DNA of 64,000 nucleotides, from contig OY754470.1 in the NCBI GenBank assembly GCA_963575645.1, forward strand, positions 1,550,001 through 1,614,000, given 5' to 3'. Numbering within the stretch: position 1 is the stretch's first letter; every line of letters starts with the position of its first letter. The notes below the pieces were generated by a model that searched no databases, had not been told where the DNA came from, and saw nothing but the letters and a program-made list of their open reading frames with translations. Source of the DNA: Xanthostigma xanthostigma. Lineage: Eukaryota; Arthropoda; Insecta; Raphidioptera; Raphidiidae. Made by a program: the position numbers and the translations under genes. Below, in pieces: positions 1-13,164 of the stretch.

Positions 1-1615
1 TTGAACAAATGCAAACTTTTTATTTTAAGACAGAACAAACGTAATCTTTAAATTACCATATTAAACCGTGCAACAGAGAGAGATAACCGAAAGATGTTTG
101 CCATCGGTTATATCAAATTGAATTTATTTCTATATAAATTTGTATAAAAAAACTGTTTTGGCAAATTCTGTTATACGAAATTTATGTAAAATTTTCTCCT
201 CTTTCGTTTAAGACAAGTTTCGAACCGATCTGATTTAAATTGAGTGAGTTATAAGCGAAAAACTTCGTTTTTTCTTTATTGCTCCCCTCTGGGGTCAAAA
301 TTCAAAAATCGGGCGACGTTAGGATTTAAGTTACCCAGAGACGAATAAACAAAAAAAAGTTTTTTTAAAATCGGTTAAGGCGTTTGGGCTGTACGCTGGA
401 TACAAAAAGCGTGACTCACAGATTCACAGACAAAGCGAGTACATATAAGGCGCTTTAGCTTACGCTAATCGCGCCTAAAAAGCATCGGACGGTCTTCTTC
501 CACTGAAATATTTTTATCGGTAGATTTGTAGCGTGATTTTATATCTTTCATAACAGTGTGAGTGTAACTGGATCTTCAATAACTGAATTGTTGTAACTGT
601 TAAACTAAACTAATTGTTGTTAAGATCAATAGTTTATATTAGTTGCTCGTTAGAAGTTTACCTGCTTGAACAAACATTGTTGCTGTCTCCATCTATAGTA
701 ATTTTGCGTTTATATGTTGTTATAAACTATCTTGTTACCTAATGTAAATTTCCTTTCTTGATAGAGAATTATAAAATGACTGCACCAGTAGGAAGCAAAA
801 ATCTATAAAAATTAGGTACTGCTGAATTTATGTCTAGTTTTGTCGCCATATTCCGCGCGCCGCTGTAGTACAAACTTTTAAAGGAAGGAGCTTCAGTAAA
901 GATATATAAATATTTTCCCAAAAACAGGACACAGAACAGGAGGATGTGTCACCAGTGGTTACAATAAATATAAAAATAATAAAAAAAACAAACGAAATCA
1001 TAAAAGAATGTAGAAGTACAAATATAACATTTATGATTACTCCTATTGCAATTTGTGAAATATGTTTACACATCAAAAATCTGAATTTCCAACATTTTTA
1101 TTGCAGACCGAAAACGTATCTATGCAAAAAATAAAAAAAAATCTCGTCCGTCTATTTGTTTGGTCAGACCAAGTGAAGTGAGGCGTCTCAACACGGGGGA
1201 TTCACATTTTCACTGTAGCAAGCGGTCGCTTCGAATCGACGGCTAACAGAGAGCTTACACGTTGAACGGACTTGTGGAATTATTCAATAATCTCCCACCG
1301 ACGGCAGACTTCAAATCTCTCAATAGCATGTTATACATTTACGCGTTCGATTGCCACCGGAGGAGACTTTTATTGCTTACAAAGAATATAATAATATCCA
1401 TCGATGAGCACATATTGCGATATTATTCTAGAGAGTGACGATGAAAACCTAGATACTCGAGTCCGATAATGCAGCCATCTCCCATTTTTTTACCAAGGTT
1501 TTAGTAACTCGCTTTCTTGCCTGTCCGGGTGGAATTTTGTAATTGATTTCAAACTAAACTTCCTGATGAGAAAAAATGTGGAAATAATCTAAGAAATATT
1601 TTTTTAAAATAGGTA
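1..1615. other. Gene-free AT-rich sequence with repeat fragments
   Basis: I see no convincing coding sequence here. Bases about 120-260 match bases about 37849-37980 closely (shared stretch around TTCTCCTCTTTCGTTTAAGA), so this is a fragment of a dispersed repeat. Bases about 270-480 contain another common repeat type (an accession-like tail around GGGGTCAAAATTCAAAAATC that recurs near 54390). The short open frames on both strands near 834-1134 overlap each other and lack any recognisable motif. Confidence 0.5.
2..3. other. Window edge
   Basis: The window begins inside repetitive DNA. No feature can be followed across the left edge. Confidence 0.3.
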
Positions 1616-1616
1616 G

Positions 1617-1934
1617 GTACACCACGTTTTTAAAACGAACTAAAAAGTATAAGAATAATAAAAGAAATAACATTTTTTCCTAATATACCACGTTTTTAAA
1701 ACGAACTAAAAAGTATAAAATAATTTCGTTAAGCCTTACAGGTAGGATATGAAACGAAAAACCGGGGCGCATTATTCGTTTTATCTCATTCATTGATAGG
1801 TACTGATAGCTACTCTCTATACACTTCTTATATAACTGTCGCATGTGCTCCACGTTTTTCGTTACAAATCCTACTCATAAAGCTCAAAGAAATTATTTTA
1901 TACTTTTTAGTTCGTTTTAAAAACGTGGTGTATT
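1617..1934. repeat. Inverted-repeat MITE with an extra solo arm
   Basis: The sequence ACCACGTTTTTAAAACGAAC followed by TAAAAAGTATA occurs in direct orientation at about 1620-1651 and 1687-1718, and inverted at about 1899-1931. The 1684-1934 copy has two arms of about 85 bp that also share an internal GTAGGAT / ATCCTAC segment, around a short unique core. This is a foldback MITE; the first arm looks like a duplicated or truncated end. No transposase is encoded. Confidence 0.7.
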
Positions 1935-2851
1935 AAAAAAAATTACTAGATTACAGAAAGCTATTAGTAAAGCCAGATATTCATTACGAGTACCCGAGTC
2001 CAACATTTAACGGGTTTCGTCATCTCGAATCCATAAGTATATTTGCATGTGTTAGTATGCTACTCAATAACACGAATTGGTGAACTGTGTTACCTATACG
2101 CAAATACAGGATGTTCAGGAATGTTCGATCTTATACAAAGTTACCTTGAAAATTTTTATACTTCGTCTACTAGCACTTAATTTAAGCTTATAAGGTACCT
2201 TTGCACGGTGAACTATAGAAAATTATTTATACCAGTAGACCACGGCCTACAAACACGAAACTTTAAAACAACAGGAACGTTTTTACAACATCGAACATAT
2301 GACGATCGGTCTTAAATAATTACAGTACTACATACACATACCTCAATATAAATATTTATACATTTTAACAAATTGTAGAGATTAAGGCTAGATTTACATG
2401 AGAGGCGTTAAACGCGCGTTAGCCAAACGCGCGTTTACAATTTCAATACAATTGTATTAAGAAGAGCGTTTTTTTTTGTGCACGGTGTACATATGTACAT
2501 AACAATATCTTGAATTTCATAATCTTAGGGGATAAAAGTGACACGGATTAGGTTTAATATCCGTGACAGTTGTTCACTGGAATTATGTAATATTGGCTAA
2601 AAGCCACTATAAATACTGCATAGTAGACATTTTTTTATACAATGTCTCATCATTCAGTCAGTTAAATGTCAGGTCTATATGCTTACATCTTTTATTGTCT
2701 GCTAGATTGTGATGTTCTCAACCGCAGCGCTTCTCAATATTTTTTTTTTGTCGCGACACACTTCAAGAATTGCATCCACAGCAAAATGTTAATATCAAAT
2801 CGGAAACGATTGAGGAGGTGTTTATATGCAGCAAACAAAGTTTATGTACTA

Positions 2852-3050
2852 CTAGCTGTAACCCACAACCTCGTCCGCGTGAAATTTATTTTTTTGCGCG
2901 GAACGCTAATTTTAAAGTTTCCTAAGTTACTCCTTATAACATCAGTTATCCGTCAGTGAAAGTCCCGTCAAAATCGAGCCAATGGTTTCGGAGATTAGCC
3001 GGAACAAACAGACAGACATTTTATTTATATGTACAGACAGATAGGTACAA
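2852..3050 (-). mobile_element. Helitron-like remnant
   Basis: Read on the minus strand the left boundary ends in a GC-rich segment followed by CTAG and then T, as Helitron 3' ends do. The interior (GTTTCGGAGATTAGCCGGAA and a run of CAGACAGACATTT) matches the generic interior of lepidopteran Helitron-like repeats. The hairpin is degenerate and the 5' boundary is not clear. Non-coding. Confidence 0.4.
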
Positions 3051-3915
3051 AAACATAAACAAAAAAAAGTGATGAAAATTGAAAATTCGCTCTAGGAATC
3101 TTTAAAACTGTTCAATTACAGACTAAGTTACGAATTAATTTATTTGTATTAATTGAGCTAACGTCTGTATAATTCATTAAAAAAATAACTCTCGCAGTAT
3201 GTGGATTTTATGATCCGTTACTATATACAGACCCAGGAGAATTCTTACTGTATTATATATGTAATATATTACAAATAGACACTGCAATTTTATTTATTTG
3301 TATAGATGAATACCTTCAATAACTAATTTTGAAAAAAAAATCATTCTCGGAATCCATAGGATATTAATTATTTGTATTGAAAAAACAAAATTCAATCAAA
3401 ATTCAACGAAATGTGTATAAATCACTAGAAAATGTGGCGCTTGTGTCAACTGAAGAAGAAAAATCTATTTGGCACGCACTTCCGGTTTCTTTGATAGGAG
3501 AAGCAAGCAGGAAAAGTGTATCCGCAGGAAAAAATAACGAGGTAATCATTAATTAAAGGTTCGCTTGGGTCGATCAATGGTACGTGTGTGTACACACTGC
3601 AGTGGGGACGTGACGCCACTTGTCACTGATTCCCTTCTCTGCTTTGCTTTGCTCTCTGTGGGTACCTTGCAAAGCTTTAATTAAAAAAGCTCGTTCCAAT
3701 GACTTTGAGCGGATAACGAAAAGATGTTGAGCTTTTGCACTTTGACACGACAAAAAAGACATACACTTTTTGTATTGGATTTTGTTGTAAGCTATACGTG
3801 ATTAATATCTATAGCTCACACCAAATTCCCAATTCTGTCCTTGAGAAAGAGACTGGAAGAATCGGGGAAGTACCGAAAAAAGTGTGTGCGTATAACCTTT
3901 ACGCGCGATTGAAGT
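3051..3915. other. No gene seen
   Basis: AT-rich sequence with short overlapping frames on both strands and no recognisable protein motif or RNA gene. Confidence 0.5.
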
Positions 3916-4450
3916 TAATAATAATAATAATAATAAATGTTTATTGCTCTAAATGTACAAATTTAGGCAATAGGGACAGGATCAAACTAGAGTTTGATCT
4001 TCCTCCTGCCCCTGTACATAAAACTTTATAAAATAATATTTACAAAAAGAAGAAAAATTAAATCTAGTTGGTTAACACACAGGCACGAAAATTGTTGGTA
4101 TTAAGTTTTATAAACAAATTGTTTTATTAGTATTTTTAGTTTGGCTGGTTTCAGATTCAAAATTTTGTTTGTTATATCTGCCAAGTCAGGTGATTGGGAC
4201 ATGTCATTTAAAAGTTTTGGGGCTACATATGAAAAGGATTTTTGAAATTGAGAGGAGTGAGGTAAAGGTAATGTAAATAAATCATAACGGAGACTATAAG
4301 GATTTTGACTGGCAGACAGTTTTCTAAGTAGATACTGGGGCTCATTAGATTTTACTATTTTTACTAAAAAATAGCAGAAATGCAACAAACCCCTATGATA
4401 CATGTTGAGAAGATTAAACTTCTCTTTATTATTTTTTTTAACTCTCACTT
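3916..4450 (-). pseudogene. 3' end of a non-LTR retrotransposon (LINE), 5'-truncated
   Basis: A minus-strand frame at 4101-4448 encodes about 115 residues including SLRYDLFTLPLPHSSQFQKS and then SYVAPKLLNDM. This has the layout of the C-terminal end of CR1/Jockey-type reverse transcriptases, where an R/P-rich stretch is followed by S-F-x-x-x-x-P-x-L-(W/L)-N. The stop is followed by a short 3' region and an (AAT)n tract at 3916-3937, the simple-repeat tail typical of these elements. Everything upstream (endonuclease and catalytic RT) is missing. The tail differs in sequence from the LINE at 51976, so it is a different subfamily. Confidence 0.65.
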
Positions 4451-4839
4451 TTTGGGAAATATTTACTCGTAAATTAAATCGCCTTAGTTATGTTTGTTGG
4501 TTTGCGTCCGTAGCTACGTTTCACCTTTTGTTCAAGATGATTTCCACAGACGCGTTTTGATGTCGCCATCTGTCAGCTATATTATTATGATGAAGAGAAA
4601 ATCCGCTGTTTTATAGAAAGTATATGCAATGTTGTTAGTATATGTATCTCGCATGCTTTTAAGGTTCGTATGAGTGTTAACACTCGATGACACTCGTTTT
4701 TCTATAATGTCACAACTCGTACATAAAATTTTGCATTACAGTCTAGATACATAGACTACAATTACTGTCGCGTTACTCACTTTTTTTAAACTATAAAAAT
4801 ATTAGTAAGAATGATAATTTTGTTAGAAATCTAATATGC

Positions 4840-5140
4840 ACATTATATAGTGCGTATATTTAAAAATCTCGTGTCACGATGTTCGTCCACGTTAATCTAC
4901 AAAACCACTGAACCGATTTTAATGAAATTTTGTAAATGTGTCTTGCTTGGTCCAACTTACGGAATAGAATAGTTTTTTTTAGATATTTTGTAGAAAATTA
5001 CTGTTTTGTCAAAAAAAAAACTGTTTTAGTAACACGTAGCGACATCTAACAGAATTTTTTCAAAGCTATTAGTTCAGATGCAAACCTGGAAGAATTTGCT
5101 CAATGCTATTAGTTCAGACGCCGGGCCCCAAACGAAATAC
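4840..5140 (+). mobile_element. Helitron-like remnant (family with the CTATTAGTTCAGA interior)
   Basis: It begins with an AT-rich stretch and a CACGATGTTCGTCC block, then ACCGATTTTAATGAAATTTT and TGTCTTGCTTGGTCCAA. It continues with twice-repeated CTATTAGTTCAGA units and stops at GCCGGGCCCC. The same order is found at 8040-8430, where the Helitron-type 3' end is preserved, and the 5' part is found inverted at 11985-12090. This copy has lost its 3' hairpin. Confidence 0.55.
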
Positions 5141-5551
5141 ATTATTTTATTTTAACATTATTTAGTCTGCAAATATTTGTACTTAATAAGCTGATGTTTT
5201 ACGTCACAAATAATCGTGTGTACTGTAAACAAGTGCCTGTATTTTCTTTTGATTTTAGAGTGCTTCAATACGGCTCATGTTTGTATATATTTTGTAGCAA
5301 GGTACTTAGCGACTTGATGTAACAACTTGTATAGATTAACTGCTTTTATGCAAATTGTATAAACTTGTTCCATTGCAAATATATAAAAAGTTGTTTTTCA
5401 TTGAAAAGTGTTTTTTGTTAATTAACATTAAAGACAAAATAAGTTCCTTTTTAAAATACTAACTAATTATAAACTTTCATAGATCCTGCTTTTTTACAAG
5501 TGTCAATTGTTATATTGAAGAAAAATATTTTCAGCACTAGCTATTTTTAAA

Positions 5552-6145
5552 ATAAAAATTGGTTGTCTGTAAAGTCGGTTTACGGACGATAGTTTTACGT
5601 GATAACGTATTCCGTAATACATAACCTAAATTTATATAATAATTATAATAATTCGAATCTATGATATTGCATCTTTCGCTTCAAATTTAGGTTAATTTTA
5701 TTTATTTAAATTACTCACCACCTATAATATAATTGTTTTTTTTAACTTTCTTTCTTTCGTATTTATTTTAAGTCTCAAAGATTAGCTGTCATAATATTTT
5801 GAAAACAATTGTTTCACTGTTTATATAAAATTTCAAAACCTACTTACAATATTTAAGTATTTTCATACGTCAAAAAATTGATTTTTATAATGATAAAATT
5901 TGTAAGAAAACGATTTTTTCGAGAGATGAGACCTAGCTAAAACGATTTTTTGCCCCCCAAAATCCCTTTTCAGTAAATTTCATCCAAATCGTTAGGGCCG
6001 TTTTCGAGAAAAGCACGCACAGGGTCAGGCGGAACGTTACGAACGTTAGGAACGTTACACTTTTTCGTGCATGCAGCCGGTGTTTTATCAATTTATAAGA
6101 TTGGTGATTCATCAATTTATAAGACGTTATCACGTCAAAAATCGT
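5552..6145 (+). repeat. Unclassified dispersed element, copy 1
   Basis: Its first about 150 bp match 37137-37287 almost exactly and its last about 160 bp match 37975-38135. The middle differs between the copies, so they are internally rearranged members of one family. The ends carry related subterminal inverted motifs (ACGTGATAACGT near the left, ACGTTATCACGT near the right), suggesting a DNA transposon. Near the right end is a short array of GGAACGTTAC-like 10-mers. No coding capacity is seen. Confidence 0.65.
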
Positions 6146-6926
6146 CTAAAGCTTTAATATATTAAAAGTAAAAATTCACTGTTTTTTTCGGCTTTAATTT
6201 AATAAAAATACTTTTCATACATGCTTTTCACAAAATTTATTTCCGTCCACAGCTTGTTTCACTTTTTGTTCAAGATGATTTCTACAGATGCCGCCATCTG
6301 TCAGTTGATGACGATGTCTTCAAATAGCGTACAATAAACCTTATTGAACATTACTTCCGTCCGAAAAAAAAAATAGCTGAGTTACTTTCAAGTCGCGCCT
6401 AAAGCAGTTATACTTCAAAAAATTCAGCTAGTATACTTCAGTAGTTAAACAGTCGTTAGAAGTCGTCGATTTGTAAGTAATAATGACAAAGACAATTCTC
6501 ACAGCGGTTTTCCAAGAGTACAGCAACCGGTAGGCCACAAATTTCACACTTCACTGTTACGACGCGTCCTTGAATTGTCAAGTGCACTTTTAAAGTTAAA
6601 GCACTTTTTACTCCCGTAAACTAAGTGCTACACTATTGATTTTTTGTCACTATTTTTTTATTCACATAAGTAAATACAATCTGTGTGTTTTATCTATATT
6701 ACATTTTTCGTGCCTATATTTGTACCTATGTGACATCACATTAAATTAAATATGGCGGCCCCTATAGGACATCAATTAATCATGAACTAAAAAAGGCATT
6801 TTTTTAAAGATGCCGTGTTTATCAAAATGGAAGGGCTTTAATTAGCATATTTCAAAAATATATAGGTATATTGTTAGCTGTTTCTCGTGGCTTATAACCC
6901 CAAAAAATTTAAATAAAAAGTGTGTT

Positions 6927-7162
6927 CAAAAACTAAAACCTGACAACGGAAAAATCACGCTCTAAAAATTACGAAACATATAATAGCCGTGGCCGTATGC
7001 CACCTACCCTAACAAAACAATACATTTTATTAACAGTAGGAAGCTAAGATATGCTTTAGGCCAAAGTGCATCACGCTATCTAGAAGGCGCCATACGACCA
7101 CGGCTATTTCATTGTTTCATAATTTTTGAGCGTGAGTTCTCTGTAGTCGGGTTTCAGTTTTT
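6927..7162. repeat. Foldback MITE, copy 1
   Basis: Arms of about 65 bp are inverted relative to each other. The left begins CAAAAACTAAAACCTGAC and the right ends GTCGGGTTTCAGTTTTT. Both run inward through TAGCCGTGG / CCACGGCTA and a GTATGCCACC / GGCGCCATAC segment. The same family is present at 54059-54319, which shares both arms and the central GGCAAAGTG-TATCACGCTAT core. Non-coding. Confidence 0.7.
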
Positions 7163-7604
7163 CAGTTTAATGAATTTTAGTGTAGGATAAAATGTTCACT
7201 ACAAGACATTTAACTGAAAGTTGAGACATAAATTGGTGTCGGGGTTTGCTGGAACCCTAAGCGTACACGAGTTCATTTATAGTACGATTCTGTGAACTGC
7301 TAGACACAAATGGTAATGAAGAAACATAAACTATACATTTAAAGTTGGTAACTATAAATTAATATGAGGACGTGTTTTATGCTTGTGTGTGTGTAGTGTA
7401 AATCCTATATAAACCACGCACGACCATTTTCTCATCCACCCAGGAAAACTGCGTGTATACAGAGTGTTTGATTTATACGCGTCGTGCACGGAGATGTATT
7501 TTTTAACATTGGCGTAGCAAGAGGAGGGGAGCAGGTGGGAGTGGCCTACCCTAGAATATTAATTGTTCACGTACAAACAACAAGTAAAATCTACAATAAT
7601 CTAC

Positions 7605-7840
7605 ATATTTTTCAAGAAATAAAATTACCGACCAATTTTTCAGACAAATATATTAACAAAAAATACATAAATTCAATTAAAAACAAATTAATAATTAATT
7701 TTTATATTTTTTAGATCAGATCCAAATCCGGACCGAAACCTTAATGTATTGATTTTGTAAATTTTTTGTCTGAAAAATTGGTCGATAATTTTATTTATTA
7801 AAGAGTTCTAATCAGACGTTAATCAAAGATCTGAATCTAC
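7605..7840. repeat. Degenerate inverted copy of the 13.6-kb family
   Basis: Bases 7710-7840 match the right arm of the inverted repeat at 13632-14060 (shared GATCCAAATCCGGA, then GAAAAATTGGTCGATAATTT). An inverted fragment of the same sequence lies at about 7611-7665. The hairpin region has lost the CTGAAGA block, so this copy is decayed. Further fragments of the family lie at 18058-18120, 46796-46866 and 53905-53945. Confidence 0.6.
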
Positions 7841-8039
7841 ATATTTTCTTTGTCGTGAAATGTCTCCAGAAAGTCGTGTTGATCGATTTTGCTTCTATGA
7901 ACAGTTTTCAAATTGTGTGTAAATGGCAGCTCTGGTAATAGTAGGTAGAGTTGAAAATTTGGCTCTCCCAAGGCTAAAATCGTTGCTACGCTTATATTTT
8001 TTAACCGACTTAAAAAAAAGAAGAGATACTCTATTCGAT

Positions 8040-8430
8040 TGTATTTTTTGTCGTCTCTGTCCGTCGATATCTTTGTCGGCTGTGAACCGATTTAGATGAT
8101 TTCAATGTGTCTTGCTTGGTCCAAGTTACGCTATAGCGTATAATTTTTATTAAATATTTTGTACAAAATTACGATGTTTTCTAAAAAAAGTCTGTTTTAG
8201 TAACATGTACCGCCATCTCATAGAATTTATTCGAACCTACTGGTTCAGAAACAAACAGAAAAAAACTGTTTTAGTACCAAGTAGCGACATCTGTTAGAAT
8301 TCGCTCAAAGCTGTTAGTTCAGAAGCAAAGCTGATAGAATTTGCTTAAAGCTATTAGTTCAGATGCCGCAAACGAAATACATTTTGCAGAATTATCTATC
8401 GCACCCGGGTGAACCGGGACGGACCGCTAG
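8040..8430 (+). mobile_element. Non-autonomous Helitron with a preserved 3' end
   Basis: The right end has a GC-rich hairpin (CCCGG, loop GTGAA, CCGGG) followed by GGACGGACCGCTAG and a host T. This is the Helitron 3' signature of hairpin plus CTRR before T. The interior contains ACCGATTT, TGTCTTGCTTGGTCCAA and two CTATTAGTTCAGA-like units, all shared with 4840-5140. No Rep/helicase is encoded. An RTE-type tail (TTAACCGACTT) abuts it on the left at about 7998. Confidence 0.6.
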
Positions 8431-11400
8431 TAGACTATAATATTCAGGTTTTGTAATGTTCGAAAAAATTAATTACACCCTATATATGGATATGCGTACA
8501 TGACATGTGTACCTAGACACAAAACAATTATACATAGCGACGTAAGAGGCGCCGAATCGTCACGCCAGGATACGCCGGGGCGCGGAGGAATCACGCAGCA
8601 TAGCGCCGCGAAATGTTGCTGTGGTGCGCGTAGCTGTACCGAGCTTTGCTTTGTTTCTCAGGGTCGTGTCAGGAAATTTTATTGCAGATTCAGAATATTA
8701 AGAAAACGTTGCTAATTCTCTGGTATATGGTATAAAGCACTTAAGTCAAAAAACTTACTTTTAAGCCGTTAATAACAAACGGAGAAGAATATTATTTAGA
8801 CTAAAGTCCAGTAAAAAATAAATCTTAAAATTTCTTACTTAAGTCTTTTTATATCTGACACCAGACAATTAATCTCTGACATATTTTTAAATAAAGTCTG
8901 TGCGTTTGTTAATCTGTTAATTAAGTCTGTTTGTTTGTGAACATGATAGAGATCAAACGAATGAGCGGATTGAAACCAAATTTTGAGTGGATATTTGATG
9001 TGCATAAATGAATAGCTCTATTGTTTTTGAAGAAAATCAGCACATACGCAGGAGATATACATGCTATAACGTTGTTTCTTTGTATAATAATGACATACTT
9101 GTTTCATAAGGGTTTATTGTTCAATTTATTTTTACTAGAAAGTTTTGTAAAACATTTTTCTTTCTAAAATTTAAAATAAAAAAGTACCAGCTGTTCTTTT
9201 GTTCTGTAGATCTATCAAAAAGAAATCAGTTAGATAGCCAACAAGCATCGAATTATCGTACTCTAACCATCAATATTTATCGAAGTTGGTGTCGTCGCCC
9301 AATTGGCTGTAATTATTTATTCCGTTTCAAAGTCACATTAATAATCATGGGTTATCTTTATCCTTAGGATTACGTTTCATTTTTACAATAACATCATGAA
9401 GAATTATCCATAAATTACAGTAATTTTGATGACTCATTTAATTAAACTTATTTCATAACTTAAAATCTTATGCATCGACTAGCAAATGCATAAAAGGTCA
9501 CGCTTTGCTATTAAATCGATGCACCGAGTTATTCTTGCAGCAACAGCGAACTCTGTCACACTATTAATTGGCCAATTAATTTTCTTATAATGAACTAGTA
9601 TGGCATATCTTGTATTCAGCTAGAAGACTGCACATACAAAGCAAGTACGAAATATTTAAGTTCTGCGCATGTTTGTGTGTGTATGTGTGAGAGGGAGTGA
9701 TTTACGTGCTGCTTTAACGTGGGTTGAGTTTTCATTCTCAACCGTCTTATTTATGCAGTGTTAAAGAAACAAAGGATAGTTGTCGGCAGGGGTGGATAAA
9801 ACCATGGTATCATTTTGTTCGCGTTTAAAAGCCTCCGGCTAATACGTGAAACACAATAGAGATTCGATTGTAAATTTTTTGCTATATAAACAATTTTTGA
9901 ACAAAAATAATGTATTAATAAAATTAATTAATAAAAATAATGTCTAATGGATAAATATGCATTACAATATTAAACAATATTATATTATTATAATTTTTAA
10001 TTTTTTTAATGTTATTTGTCTATACAAAATAATGAAATTTGTTTTTCTCAACCTAGTATTTTTTCTTACACTGCAGGGTTTAATTAATTCATTTTTTCAA
10101 CTTTCAATTCATTAAAAAATAATTAATACTAATATTTCATCTACTCTCAGATTAAAACTTTCTAATAGAAGAGTCGTGAAAACATTACATAAACAACGGA
10201 GTCCTCGATTTAGATTTTAGGGTATTCCCAAGTTTACCTGTTGTTTAAGTAAAAATTCATAACACCTTTACACTTCCAATAATAATTTTAATTTGATTCT
10301 TAAACAAAAAATACCAATTTTGTCGCTATAAAAATGATAAGAATGTTTTTCATTGATTTATAATTTTGCCCTTATTAGTAATAATTTATTGAAGGACGAA
10401 ACCCCGTGTCCTAAAAATGCTAAAATGATCAAAAAATGATTTTTTTTTAAATTTTATGGTATTTTGTGGATATTTTTTTAGTTCCTGTTCTAATTCTTAA
10501 ATTTTCTCAAGTTTAAACCCATCCTTGAATTTTGGCCATAAAAACAATCGAACTCGCATAATTCTTGTTTTTTGCTCTTAACTAAATCATAAATCTTTAA
10601 AGATTAAAGATGCTCAAGAAGAATGTCAAAAATTGCTTGAATACATTAAGATATAGTGTAGATGCCTTTTCTTTAATACAAATCACCATAAAATATGATT
10701 GAAAGCGAATATTTTCTCAGCGTTTTTCCCTAGAACGGTAAAAAACGAATATATTTCAAATTTATAGAAATAAATCTTAGATATTTCTTGGCACATAAAA
10801 ACTAGAACATTCATTGTGCACTTTAAAAATCAAATAAATTATCTTTGGGAAAAAAACATGAAAGAGTTGATCAAATGATAAATTTTAAAAATGACTTGAA
10901 TAAAATTTAGCGCACAATTCGTTTACATTTTTAGAATTTATTAATAAAATCAAAAAGTAGTCTGAATGCTTACCAATAATCTAAGAGCAGCTAATTTTAA
11001 TCCGGAAGAATTTTGGCTATTTGTGATGTTTAGGTGAGTCGCAATAGTCTTCCTGAAACAAAAATCAAAATACGTGCATTAAGAAACAGGAGCTTAAAGC
11101 TTAATATTAATGGGTTATGAAATTTTTGTGTTTTTTCTGGATTTTGAGAACAAATATTTTTTTGCTTCCAATTAAACTGTATACCTATAGAAGTAATTAT
11201 GTATGTCGTATCTACAATTTCCAACTAAATTGTAATTAAAGTATTAAGGGATTAGTGTAGTAATGCTTAGTAAAGGGTCACTAATAATAAGAATATTGAG
11301 CTTTAAAAAAATGATATTCGAGCCATCTGTATTTGAAGTCAAGCATTCCCTTCATCGCTATATACTCGCTGTAACGTTTTCAGATTTTATCCGCTTTGGC

Positions 11401-11984
11401 AACAAATTGAATAAAAAAGTAATTTCCGATCGAAATTGGTACAATTTCCTTTTGTGTGAATGAAAGGGTTTAATTTTTAACAAATTTGTCTTATTGAACC
11501 AGTTTCTATTTTCGTATATTTCGTATTTCTCTGGTTTCACAGCTATATTAATTCTTTAATATGAAAACGTAAAATCATTTTCAAATGTAATATTGGTGTC
11601 TATTTTCAGATTTGTGATTAAGATAAAGCTAACTGTTCACATTTTCCTAAACCAATCACGTAACGGTTTTTAACCAATTAGGAATATTTCAGGATACATC
11701 AAAATTTGATATCATATGGTGGAAGCAAAGGTATTTTAGTAAAATTTGATTTAACATCGTTTGTTATTTAGGGTCAAATCCAATTTTGACCCAGTTCAAT
11801 ATTTGATCGCCTTAAAACTTATCACGTATACGCAGTGCCAATGAGCACAACACATTTTTTATAGGGATCTAATTAACATGGTGAGTTCTTTCGTAACTGC
11901 CCCGTCGCTTCCACCATGCATGTTCCACATCTCTCGCCATGCCAAATACAATCAGAAAATATTAATGTGCAAATATCACGTCCA
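8431..11984. other. Long stretch without recognisable genes
   Basis: The sequence is AT-rich and carries only short frames. The frame at 8500-8715 lies in a locally GC-richer patch but has no recognisable motif. Bases 9900-10900 are extremely AT-rich. I find no RNA gene and no clear transposon boundary here. Confidence 0.5.
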
Positions 11985-12090
11985 TCAACAGATTGTTGGA
12001 CCAAGCAAGATACATTTCCAAAATTTCATTAAAATCGGTTTCGAAGATTAGCGCGGACGAACATCGTGTCATTTTATATATAGGTATAAA
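11985..12090 (-). mobile_element. Helitron 5'-end fragment
   Basis: Read on the minus strand it runs TCTTTATACC, TATATATAAAATGACACG, TTCGTCCGCG and then ATTTTAATGAAATTTT. This is the same order as the start of the element at 4840. Only the 5' end is present. Confidence 0.45.
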
Positions 12091-12815
12091 GATTGGTTTC
12101 CTGATGTTTGCGAAAAACACAAACTGTCTACCTATTCATGTGAAATGTTGTTAATCCTGATCTTAATACTGACAAATCGTTCTTTTGTGAAAACAAGAAA
12201 AAGGGCTAAATCGATGTAAGCTATAAGTTTTATTACAGATAGTTAATAAGCCGAGAACCGAGAGCCCAACCGCCATTACGTCACAAACGACCATGTATAA
12301 TGTGCAGGTACATAGATCGCTATATGTAAATAGATATAATCCTCGACCATTTCTCAATATTATGTGATGACATAAATCGCTCGAGCTACATCTTGTTTTA
12401 GGCGGAATCAAAGGCAATAAAGGGAAACTTTGAGGAAGGAACTGCACAACTGTATACCGTGTGCACTCGAACCGGAACGCGATCTGTAAACTACACGCTT
12501 CAGTGCGCTCGATGCAGCGCATTAATTAAATTTTCAATCAGATCCCAAGTAGAGATTTAGGTAACTTTTAAGACTACCAACGATGAGCACGAAGCTAAAA
12601 GAAAATCGGTAGTTTCTTTTATGTGGTCACGGAAGGTACATCATTGCAATCATTGTGGATCGAATGATGACTCCAGTAAAAAATCTGTATTGCTAACCTC
12701 AGTTGTTGAGCGTCTATAATTTACAATCTCTTTTTCTTTTGGTTAACCTTAAATATTTTATGTACATTTTAAAATTTTGAGTAAAAGTTTTGCAGCCAGG
12801 ACTTTCTTTGTATAT
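12091..12815. other. No gene seen
   Basis: A 119-residue minus-strand frame (12163-12522) is open here, but it is low in recognisable motifs and has no splice or domain support. I treat it as chance. Confidence 0.45.
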
Positions 12816-12816
12816 A

Positions 12817-13164
12817 CAGTCAAACCTGAGGGAGTGAGAACTGAGTAAGCGAGAGTGTAACCCTTAAAAACCTCTATAAGTGAGAAACAGAAACCTCTAT
12901 AAGAGTAATACGTTTTTCACTTATCGACCTCTATAACTGAGACTACTACTTGCATGTACCTCTATATAGTTCCACAAAATTTGAAAATGAGTTATAAATA
13001 GTTGAAATAACTAATATTTTTTTGTATAGTTTTTTTATAGACCTTTATACGTGAGAAAGCCACTCCTTTATTTCTATAAGCTAGAAACTCGAGTCAGTGA
13101 AAAACCTCCATAAGCGAAAAAGAAAACGTGGTCTCTTGAACTCTTGCTTATCCAGGTTCGACTG
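12817..13164. mobile_element. pogo-like MITE
   Basis: The element starts CAGTCAAACCTG and ends CAGGTTCGACTG, imperfect terminal inverted repeats, each flanked by TA (12815-12816 and 13165-13166), the target used by Tc1/mariner/pogo elements. The interior is built from repeated ACCTCTATAAGTGAGAA-like units in both orientations, typical of pogo/Tigger-derived MITEs. No transposase frame remains. A distant relative lies at 55138-55498. Confidence 0.75.

Noticed and set aside
12163..12522. 119-codon minus-strand frame
   Set aside because: Single frame without a recognisable domain, splice signals or conserved features; length is reachable by chance in 64 kb.
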